Under the pieces are notes generated by a model. It did no database searches. It saw nothing but the letters and a program-made list of their open reading frames with translations, and was not told the origin of the DNA. Positions 20,925 to 28,667 of a stretch of 64,000 nt of DNA are shown here, in pieces. Location of the stretch: assembly GCF_026393345.1 (NCBI RefSeq), contig NZ_JAPLAI010000042.1:8434-72433 (forward strand), read 5' to 3'. The DNA comes from Microbacterium sp. Its GTDB lineage: Bacteria > Actinomycetota > Actinomycetes > Actinomycetales > Microbacteriaceae. The position numbers and the translations under genes are program-made. Positions within the stretch are counted from its first letter, which is position 1. Every line of letters begins with the position of its first letter.

Positions 20925-21502
20925 CGCCGTGCCCCCGCCGTGGCTACCGCGTGGGCGGCCACGCGGTAGCGGACGTCGACGAGCGTCGTGTCGTTGACGA
21001 GATCGAGTTCCTGCACCGTGAGCGACGTCACCGTGCCGCCAAGGCGGTCGGCAAGCGATGCGCGCAGCTCGGCCTCGTCGGCGATCGCGCGGTCTAGACG
21101 CACGATCTGATGCCGGCCCCGGGCGAGGAGCGCGGGGTGATCGGCACCCCAGAGCACGACGAGGATGAGCGCGACGAGCCCGATGACGGGCCACGGGTCG
21201 AGCTGGGGAAGGCCCGACATGAGCCCGATCGCGAGAGCCGCGAAGTAGTAGGCGACCTCGCGCTGCGAGATCTCGGACGAGCGCAGGCGAATGATCGACA
21301 GCACGCCGAAAAGCCCCAGCCCCAACCCGAGCGCGACCTCGGCAGTGCCGAGCACCGACGCGACCGCCAGGACGCCGACGTTGACGCCCAGGAACGCCAC
21401 CACGAGATCGCGGCGATGATGCCGACGGTAGTACAGGCCGAAGCTCAGGATCAGAGCGGCGGCGAGGTCGACTCCGATGAGGAGGAGGGATGTCAGAGTC
21501 AA
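20921..21502 (-). CDS. DUF4956 membrane protein
   Basis: Three to four TM helices; GLGLFGVLSIIRLRSSEISQREVAYYFAALAIGLMSG. Confidence 0.85.
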   Translation of the reverse strand: MTLTSLLLIGVDLAAALILSFGLYYRRHHRRDLVVAFLGVNVGVLAVASVLGTAEVALGLGLGLFGVLSIIRLRSSEISQREVAYYFAALAIGLMSGLPQLDPWPVIGLVALILVVLWGADHPALLARGRHQIVRLDRAIADEAELRASLADRLGGTVTSLTVQELDLVNDTTLVDVRYRVAAHAVATAGARR

Positions 21503-22620
21503 TGGTTTCTCCCGGTCGTGAAGGCTTCTGAGTCCATGGCACCCGTTTTCGCTATGCGTCTGCTATGCCCCGTGCCTGCGGGGCCTGCGGATGTGCGCGG
21601 TCCGAAGACGAACGTCTTCTGCACGCCGTAGCTCGTGACGAACAGCACGATCTCGGTCGTGATCTTGGCGAGGACGAGTGGCAGACCGAAGCGCGTAAGC
21701 GCGTCGATCCAGACGATGTTCGAGGCGAGCAACGCCACCGCGAGAAGCGCATACCGCGACGCCGCTGTGAGTCGTCCGCGCGTGTGACGGGGGAACACGA
21801 AGCGCCTGTTCGTCGCGAAGTTGACGCTTGCGCTGAGCAGGCGTGCCGCGATGATCGAAGGCACGAGCCAGCCTGTCAGCGTTGTGAACAGCAGCAGCGC
21901 GAGGGTGTCGACCGTGAATGCGACGAGCGACGACCCCGCGAAGAGCACGAGCGGCAGAGCGACCCGCAGCGAGTCCGTGACGGGTCGGAAGTGGCTCGAC
22001 GCGTTGTCGTCGAGATAGACCGTGTCGATCTGCAGCTCACGCGTCTCGACCCCGTCGCGGTGGCTGCGCAGCAGCACGTTCTGCTCGTACTCGAAGCGCT
22101 CGCCGGGCTGGTCGCGCATCCACGGGATGACATCTGCCGGGATACCGCGAAGCCCGGTCTGGGTGTCGCTCAGACGCCATCCGGCCGCGGCGCGGAAGAG
22201 TCTCCGTGAGATTCCGTTGCCGATGCGACTGCGCAGGGGCACCCTGCCCGAGAACCCGCGGCAGCCCAGCACCAGGGCCGCCCGACCGGACACGGCATCC
22301 TCCCGGAGCGCGTCCGCGACCCGCACGATGTCGCGCACGGTGTGCTGACCGTCGGCATCGGCCGTCACGACATCTTCGGCTGGGTGCGCCTCGAGCACGT
22401 GGTCGAGCCCGGACTTGATCGCGGCCCCTTTCCCGCGATTGGCGGGATGGCGCAGCACGGTCGCACCGCGACGCTCGGCGTCGGCGAACGCGGCGTCGAA
22501 CGACGGGCCGCTGCCGTCGTCGACGACGACGACCTCGGTGTCGGCATCCGCGTCCCGCACCGCAGTCACGAGCGACGGCAGAGCGGCACCGGGCTCATAG
22601 GCGGGCACCAGGACGATCAC
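21499..22620 (-). CDS. Bifunctional GT2 glycosyltransferase / GtrA-family membrane protein
   Basis: N-term MIVLVPAYEPGAALPSLV...VVVDDGSG...TADADGQH; C-term GtrA-like four-TM domain (FAGSSLVAFTVDTLALLLF...). Confidence 0.9.
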   Translation of the reverse strand: MIVLVPAYEPGAALPSLVTAVRDADADTEVVVVDDGSGPSFDAAFADAERRGATVLRHPANRGKGAAIKSGLDHVLEAHPAEDVVTADADGQHTVRDIVRVADALREDAVSGRAALVLGCRGFSGRVPLRSRIGNGISRRLFRAAAGWRLSDTQTGLRGIPADVIPWMRDQPGERFEYEQNVLLRSHRDGVETRELQIDTVYLDDNASSHFRPVTDSLRVALPLVLFAGSSLVAFTVDTLALLLFTTLTGWLVPSIIAARLLSASVNFATNRRFVFPRHTRGRLTAASRYALLAVALLASNIVWIDALTRFGLPLVLAKITTEIVLFVTSYGVQKTFVFGPRTSAGPAGTGHSRRIAKTGAMDSEAFTTGRNH

Positions 22621-22624
22621 GGCG

Positions 22625-23563
22625 TCACCACGCCACGTACAGGATGTCGCTCGTGCCGCGCTCGCCGCCGTTCGACGGCTGGTTCACCACCTCACCGTCG
22701 AAGTACATCGTCGACGACCCGCCGCCGTCGAGGTTGTACGCGGTCGTCGCGCCGAGCTCGATGAGCATGTCGGCGGCCTCGGTGAGCGTCATTCCGCGGC
22801 TGTACCCGTCATCGCGTCCGTCGATGACGACGAACACGAGGTGATTCTCGTCGATGACGCCAACGATCGTGCGGGGCTGCTCGCCCTGGATCGAGTGGTT
22901 GCCGAAGTTCGTGTCGACCTCTTGCGTCTCGATGCCGTCGACCACTTCGCCGTCTTCGACGATAGCGGGGCCGAAGCTGAGCGTGTTCCACGCCCCCGCG
23001 GCGAGCAGTTCGTCCGCGCTCGTGGTCGTCTCGTCGTAGACCTCGACCGTGCCGTCGGCATAGAAGACGAGACCCTCGCGTGCCCCCTCGTCGCGGTAAA
23101 CGACGCCGTTGCGGATCACGATGCCATCGTCGCGGAACCCGTAGTAGTCGCCGTTGATCGCGAAGACGGCGTCGTTGTCTTCGGCGATCGTCGAGGTGCT
23201 CTCGATGATGTTCGCGCCGAACTCGTCGTTGGCGAATGCCGAGCGCAGGTCTGTCGCCTCTCCCAGAACGACGTCGGCGACATACGCCGTGACGGTGTCG
23301 CTGCCCGACCCCGTCACGGTGGTCGTCACCGTGACGGTCGTCGTCCCGTTGGTATAGGTCGAGCCTTCGACGCTGCCTTCGACGGTGTCGGCGGGGGCGG
23401 TGTAGGTGGAGTTCTCCGCCTCGTAGGAAGAGACGTCGGCGACCTCGACGTGCGGGATGAGGAAGCGGTCCGCGGCCCAGACCGCGCCGCCGCCCGCGGC
23501 GAGCACGACGGCGAGGCCCACCGAGATGAGCGTCGTGCGAAGGGGGTGTCGTTTCCGGTCCAT
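22625..23563 (-). CDS. Phosphodiester glycosidase family protein (NAGPA domain)
   Basis: AINGDYYGFRDDGIVIRNGVVYRD; RTIVGVIDENHLVFVVIDGRDDGYSRGMTLTEAADMLIELGATTAYNLDGGGSSTMYFDGEVVNQPSNGGERGTSDILYV; N-terminal TM anchor. Confidence 0.92.
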   Translation of the reverse strand: MDRKRHPLRTTLISVGLAVVLAAGGGAVWAADRFLIPHVEVADVSSYEAENSTYTAPADTVEGSVEGSTYTNGTTTVTVTTTVTGSGSDTVTAYVADVVLGEATDLRSAFANDEFGANIIESTSTIAEDNDAVFAINGDYYGFRDDGIVIRNGVVYRDEGAREGLVFYADGTVEVYDETTTSADELLAAGAWNTLSFGPAIVEDGEVVDGIETQEVDTNFGNHSIQGEQPRTIVGVIDENHLVFVVIDGRDDGYSRGMTLTEAADMLIELGATTAYNLDGGGSSTMYFDGEVVNQPSNGGERGTSDILYVAW

Positions 23564-23741
23564 GACTCATGGATACGGTGGTCGCCTATCCGGCTCGTCG
23601 CGACGCGCTATGCGCTCGCTGTGGACGAGCCGCGGATGTTCTGGCTCCCGACGACCAGCACCGTGCCTGTGGCCGCCTCGCGCAGGAGCTACTGGCGTAG
23701 CCCTCAGCGCGCGCCCCCGGAGCGAAGGGCACAGCATCCGC

Positions 23742-24599
23742 TCAGTAGCGGTAGAAGCCCTCGCCCGTCGCCGTGCCGAGCTTGCCCTTGTCGATGTACT
23801 CCTCCTTGAGGAGCTTTGCGAAGCGCTGGGCGAGGGGGCTCGGGTTGGCCGAGGAGATGTTGTAGGCGGTCGTCAGACCAACGATGTCATAGACCTGGAA
23901 TGGTCCGAGCGGGGCTCCGGTGCCGATTCGCCACGTCTTGTCGACGGTCTCCGGGTCGGCGTAGCCGCCCACCACCAGCTCGGCGGCGGCATCGAGCAGC
24001 GGCACGAGAAGCGAGTTCAGCACATATCCCGCTTTCTCCTTCTTCAACTCGATCGGCACCATCCCGCTCGCGACGGCGTAATCGACGACGGCCTGGTAGA
24101 CCGCGGGATCGGTGTCGGTGGTGCCCATGACCTCCGCAGTGTTCTGGCGCCACACGTGGTTCGCGTAGTGCAGGGCCAGAAAGCGGTCCGGACGGCCGGT
24201 GAAGTCCTTGAGGTCGCTGGGCAGGAGCGTCGAGGAGTTGGTCGCGAAGATCGTCTTCGCCGGCGCGACCGCTGCGAGCTTCGTGTAGATCTCGCGCTTG
24301 AGCTCGAGGTTCTCGGGCACTGCCTCGATCACGAGGTCGGCGTCGGCGGTGGCTTCGGCCAGGTCCGTCGAGTAGGTGATGTTCTGCAGCGCGCGCTGAG
24401 CTCCGCCGTCAGCCGCACCGCCGACATTGTCGGCGACGTAGATGTCGGCCAGCTGTGCGAAGCGTGCCTTGGCCTTCGAGATGACCTCGTCGTTGATGTC
24501 GTACGCGGTCACGGAGAAGCCGTGGAAGGCGCCCTGGAATGCGATCTGCGATCCCAGCACGCCCGTGCCGAGCACGGTGATGTTCTTCAGTTCAGTCAT
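23742..24599 (-). CDS. 3-hydroxyacyl-CoA dehydrogenase
   Basis: ITVLGTGVLGSQIAFQGAFHGFSVTAYDI; VIEAVPENLELKREIY; ATNSSTLLPSDL. Confidence 0.92.
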   Translation of the reverse strand: MTELKNITVLGTGVLGSQIAFQGAFHGFSVTAYDINDEVISKAKARFAQLADIYVADNVGGAADGGAQRALQNITYSTDLAEATADADLVIEAVPENLELKREIYTKLAAVAPAKTIFATNSSTLLPSDLKDFTGRPDRFLALHYANHVWRQNTAEVMGTTDTDPAVYQAVVDYAVASGMVPIELKKEKAGYVLNSLLVPLLDAAAELVVGGYADPETVDKTWRIGTGAPLGPFQVYDIVGLTTAYNISSANPSPLAQRFAKLLKEEYIDKGKLGTATGEGFYRY

Positions 24600-24842
24600 T
24601 GGTGACTCTCTCGGTTGCCATTTTGGATGCCGCTGGCTTCAGGAGCCAGAGTGGAAGAAAGCTTCGCCGGTCGGGGCCTCGAGTGCTCCCGCATCCGTGT
24701 GCGCGCCGCCGGTGCGGATGACTGGCGGGAGCCGACGCCCGAGGGTGTCGGCGCCGACGACCCCGATCGGCCGCTGGGCGGCTCTCTGGGGGAGTGGGTG
24801 ACCCATCTCAGCCTCGACCTCGATTCCGTTCTCAGCGGAACT

Positions 24843-24857
24843 AGTACGATTCGTACT
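24843..24857. promoter_or_regulatory. Putative TetR operator
   Basis: AGTACGATTCGTACT, a perfect 7-1-7 palindrome upstream of tetR and divergent from the dehydrogenase. Confidence 0.65.
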
Positions 24858-24891
24858 GAATTCATTATGCACCGTAGTGAGAGGGCGTGGC

Positions 24892-25479
24892 GTGGCGGAG
24901 GCTGTGCGGAAACGCGCGAACACGCGCGGGCGTCTCATTGATGCCGCTGCGAGTCTCTTCGCTGAGACGGGCACCACTCGAGTGAGTATCGACGAGATCT
25001 GTGCGCGGGCGGGGTATACGCGTGGTGCGTTCTACTCGAACTTCTCCTCCATCGATGCGCTGCTGTTCGCGCTCTACGAGCGCAAGACTGAGGAGCTTCT
25101 CGAGACGCTCGCCGCCTCTTCGTCGGATCCGGCTCCGGCTGGCGGCATTGAGGCGGAGGTGGCCCGATTCCTCGAAATAATCCCCGCGGATGTGCAGTGG
25201 TACGTGCTCCGGTCGACGTTCGGCGCCCGCGCGCAGCATGACGGCACGGTGGCGGCCGCACTGCGAGCGCACGGCGAGGAGCTGCGCCGCGGTCTGACTC
25301 CGTTCGTCGTCGACATGGTGTGCTCGGCCGGGCTGCGACTCGTCGTCGACGAGGAGGAGGCCACCCGGGTGATCATCGCCGCGCACGTCGGTGCCGTGCT
25401 GCAGGGAGCCCTCGTCGATGACCCGACTCGACTGCGATCGGACACGGTGCTCGCCGCCGTACGCGGGTTGACCGAATGA
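24892..25479 (+). CDS. TetR family transcriptional regulator
   Basis: TRGRLIDAAASLFAETGTTRVSIDEICARAGYTRGAFYSNFSSIDALLFALYE; GTG start plausible. Confidence 0.9.
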   Translation: MAEAVRKRANTRGRLIDAAASLFAETGTTRVSIDEICARAGYTRGAFYSNFSSIDALLFALYERKTEELLETLAASSSDPAPAGGIEAEVARFLEIIPADVQWYVLRSTFGARAQHDGTVAAALRAHGEELRRGLTPFVVDMVCSAGLRLVVDEEEATRVIIAAHVGAVLQGALVDDPTRLRSDTVLAAVRGLTE

Positions 25480-25547
25480 TCGCCACCCCCGAGCGGGGTG
25501 GCAGAGCGGCATGACAGCGCAAAGCGCTGGTCGGCACCGTCATCCCC

Positions 25548-25935
25548 TGGTGCAGGTTCGCCTCCGCCCAGGGGGCCGGAGGGCTCGGGTACGCGTTCCC
25601 CGCCGGGATCGGCGGTGGCCATGGCCTCCGGGCGTCGGGTGTTGGCGGTCTCGGGCGACGGCGGGGCGGCGTACGGCCTGGCCGAGCTGGCCACGGCGGC
25701 CCAGCTGCAGGCGCCCGTCACCTGGCTCAGCGTCGACGACGGCGGCTACGGCATCCTCGACGCGTACATGACGCGGGCGTTCGGTGAGGCGAATGAACGC
25801 GCGACCCGGTTGCTGATCCCCGACTTCGTCGAGGTCGCCCGCGCCTGCGGCGTGCGCGCCGAGCGCGTCGAGGTAGCGGACCTCGAGCGAGCGATCGCGG
25901 CGGAGTTCGCCCTCCCCGGGCCCCGCCGCGACCAT
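25548..25935 (+). pseudogene. Frameshifted C-terminal fragment of a ThDP-dependent enzyme (acetolactate synthase-like)
   Basis: FASAQGAGGLGYAFPAGIGG in one frame continues as AMASGRRVLAVSGDGGAAYGLAELATAAQLQAPVTWLSVDDGGYGILD in another; N-terminal domains absent. Confidence 0.8.
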
Positions 25936-26003
25936 GCCCCGCCGCGCGGAACCCCGGCCCCCGGCGCAGGCAGGGCGCCGGGCGGCGCTTGGGGGATCCG
26001 CGG

Positions 26004-26459
26004 TCAGACGGTGCGACGACTCAGACGCGTCACGGCCCAGCCCAGCAGTGCGAACACCAGGCCCGCGCCGATCGCGAAGACGGCGACCCCGAAGGACACC
26101 ACCGACGTGAACAGCGAAGCCCGCAGGAAGGATGCGTTCATCACCGTGGCGCGGAGGGGATCGTCCTGGTCCAGTTCGGCGTACGTCTTTCCGCCGGCCA
26201 TCTCGGTCGCGTGCATATTGATGACATCCGCCTGCGCGAGCGCGGTGAGAGGGCCCCTGACCTCAGACCCGGCGAGGAATGTTGCGTCCTCGCTGACGGT
26301 GATGTGCTGAGCCGCGAGCTGCGAGCTCACCACGCCCCACACCACCCCGCCGGTCACGATCATCACGACGCCGGCGATGATCGCGAGGAGGCCGACCCAC
26401 CAGATCAGGGCGCGTTTGGCCGGGGTGCGGGTGGGGTGGTCGGCAGTCGACTGCGTCAT
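26004..26459 (-). CDS. Hypothetical two-TM membrane protein
   Basis: TM segments ALIWWVGLLAIIAGVVMIVTGGVVWGVV and VVSFGVAVFAIGAGLVFALLGW. Confidence 0.75.
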   Translation of the reverse strand: MTQSTADHPTRTPAKRALIWWVGLLAIIAGVVMIVTGGVVWGVVSSQLAAQHITVSEDATFLAGSEVRGPLTALAQADVINMHATEMAGGKTYAELDQDDPLRATVMNASFLRASLFTSVVSFGVAVFAIGAGLVFALLGWAVTRLSRRTV

Positions 26460-26541
26460 GGCGCCTCCAGGTCAGCGGGCGAGAGGATCCCGCCCCTGTG
26501 TACAGCGTGTCATAGGTCGCGCAACCGTTCTAGAGTCTCCC

Positions 26542-26583
26542 GGCAACGGCAACGGCATCGGCATCGGCATCGGCATCGGCACC
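26542..26583. repeat. Hexanucleotide tandem repeat (ggcaac)2(ggcatc)4(ggcacc)1
   Basis: Read directly: ggcaacggcaacggcatcggcatcggcatcggcatcggcacc. Confidence 0.95.
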
Positions 26584-26712
26584 GGGAGCCCGGAGCGCCG
26601 TCAGGCTTCTCAGACGGGTTCATCGCGGCGCCGGCATCCCGGCGGCCGTGGTCCGCCTCCGTCTCGGCCCGGGGTAGACTGGACCCCGATAGGCGGAAGT
26701 CTCATCCGTCTC

Positions 26713-26740
26713 GCCCCGGCCGTGTGGTAGCGGTCGGGGC
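26713..26740 (+). terminator. Intrinsic terminator upstream of DEAD-box helicase gene
   Basis: gccccggccg-tgtggtag-cggtcggggc followed by tttttc. Confidence 0.85.
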
Positions 26741-26914
26741 TTTTTCATGTCCCGCGCACACCGACCGCTCGGGCGGTGACGATTTGCTGCGTCCGCGGGA
26801 TCTCGTCCCGGTGCGTGCGGGCACGTGGGCACGGTCCGCTCCGCGGAGACCGGTTTCCCCCAGGCCGCGAGCGGCACAACCTGATACTCAGGCGGAGGAC
26901 GATACCTTTAGGAC

Positions 26915-28657
26915 GTGTCTACATCTGAATCCTCCGTCCCCGCAGAGCCTGAAACGGCCGACGCCACCCAGTCCTTCGCCGATCTGGGTCTCGATGCCGC
27001 CGTCCTCAAGGCCCTGAAGGACGTCGGATACGAGACGCCTTCCGCCATCCAGGCGGCCACCATTCCGCTGCTGATGGCCGGCCATGACGTCATCGGCATG
27101 GCGCAGACCGGCACCGGCAAGACCGCCGCGTTCGCACTGCCCGTGCTGTCTCAGCTCGACCCCGGCGCGCAGAAGCCGCAGGCTCTCGTGCTCGCCCCGA
27201 CCCGCGAACTCGCGCTGCAGGTGTGCGAGGCGTTCGAGAGCTACGCCGCCCACCTCAAGGGTGTGCGCGTGCTCCCGATCTACGGCGGACAGGGCTATGG
27301 CACGCAGCTGTCCGCCCTCCGCCGCGGCGTGCAGGTCGTCGTCGGCACGCCCGGCCGGATCATGGACCATCTCGACAAGAAGACGCTCGACCTGTCGGAG
27401 CTGCGCTTCCTCGTCCTCGACGAGGCCGACGAGATGCTGCGGATGGGCTTCGCTGAGGACGTCGAGACGATCCTCGCCGAGACCCCGGCAGAGAAGCAGG
27501 TCGCCCTGTTCTCCGCCACGATGCCGGCACAGATCCGCCGGATCTCGCAGCAGTACCTGCGCGACCCGAAGGAGATCACGGTCAAGAACAAGACCGCGAC
27601 CTCGGCGAACATCACGCAGCGCTACCTCGTGGTCTCCTACCCGCAGAAGGTGGATGCGCTCACCCGCATCCTCGAGGTGGAGAACTTCGAAGGCATGATC
27701 GTGTTCGTCCGTACCAAGAACGAGACCGAGACGCTCGCCGAGAAACTGCGCGCCCGCGGCTACACCGCGGCCGCCATCAGCGGCGACGTCGCGCAGGCGC
27801 AGCGCGAGCGCACCGTCAACCAGCTGAAGTCGGGCAAGCTCGACATCCTCGTGGCGACCGATGTGGCGGCCCGCGGTCTCGACGTCGACCGCATCAGCCA
27901 CGTCGTCAACTACGACCTGCCGATCGACACCGAGTCGTACGTGCACCGCATCGGCCGCACCGGTCGCGCCGGGCGCACCGGCGACGCGATCAGCTTCGTC
28001 ACGCCGCGCGAGCGCCGGATGCTGACCGCGATCGAGAAGGCGACCCGTCAGCCGCTGACCCAGATGCAGCTGCCGAGCGTCGAGGACGTCAACGCCACCC
28101 GCCTCACCCGCTTCGACGACGCGATCACCGCAGCGCTCGAGCAGAGCCCTCGCATCGAGCGGTTCCGCGTCATCATCGCCCACTACGTCGAGCACCACGA
28201 CATCCCCGAGGTCGATGTCGCCGCCGCCCTCGCCGTCGTCGCGCAGGGAGAGACCCCGCTGCTGCTGTCCGCCGAGGACGATCGGCCGCAGCGCTTCGAC
28301 GACCGTGAGCGCCCCGAGCGGGCCGACCGTGACCGTGGTGACCGCCCGGAGCGCCGCAGCCGCCCGTCCAACTCGTCGCTGGCGAAGTACCGTATCGCGG
28401 TCGGACGCCGTCACCGTGTCGAGCCGCGTCAGATCGTCGGTGCGCTGGCGAACGAGGGCGGCCTCAAGCGAGAGGACTTCGGGCAGATCGATATCCGCCC
28501 CGACTTCTCCCTGGTGGAGCTGCCGGCCGATCTCCCGAACGACGTGCTCGACCGGCTGAGCGGTACCCGCATCAGTGGCCGCCTCATCGAGCTGCGACTC
28601 GACCGCGGCGCACCCGGCGGGCGCAGCGACCGCGAGCGCAAGCCGCGCCAGTACTGA
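26915..28657 (+). CDS. DEAD/DEAH-box RNA helicase (DeaD/CsdA type, DbpA-like RNA-binding C-term)
   Basis: AQTGTGKTAAF, DEAD, SAT, VNYDLPIDTESYVHRIGRTGRAGRTG; GTG start. Confidence 0.95.
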   Translation: MSTSESSVPAEPETADATQSFADLGLDAAVLKALKDVGYETPSAIQAATIPLLMAGHDVIGMAQTGTGKTAAFALPVLSQLDPGAQKPQALVLAPTRELALQVCEAFESYAAHLKGVRVLPIYGGQGYGTQLSALRRGVQVVVGTPGRIMDHLDKKTLDLSELRFLVLDEADEMLRMGFAEDVETILAETPAEKQVALFSATMPAQIRRISQQYLRDPKEITVKNKTATSANITQRYLVVSYPQKVDALTRILEVENFEGMIVFVRTKNETETLAEKLRARGYTAAAISGDVAQAQRERTVNQLKSGKLDILVATDVAARGLDVDRISHVVNYDLPIDTESYVHRIGRTGRAGRTGDAISFVTPRERRMLTAIEKATRQPLTQMQLPSVEDVNATRLTRFDDAITAALEQSPRIERFRVIIAHYVEHHDIPEVDVAAALAVVAQGETPLLLSAEDDRPQRFDDRERPERADRDRGDRPERRSRPSNSSLAKYRIAVGRRHRVEPRQIVGALANEGGLKREDFGQIDIRPDFSLVELPADLPNDVLDRLSGTRISGRLIELRLDRGAPGGRSDRERKPRQY

Positions 28658-28667
28658 CGGCACCGCC

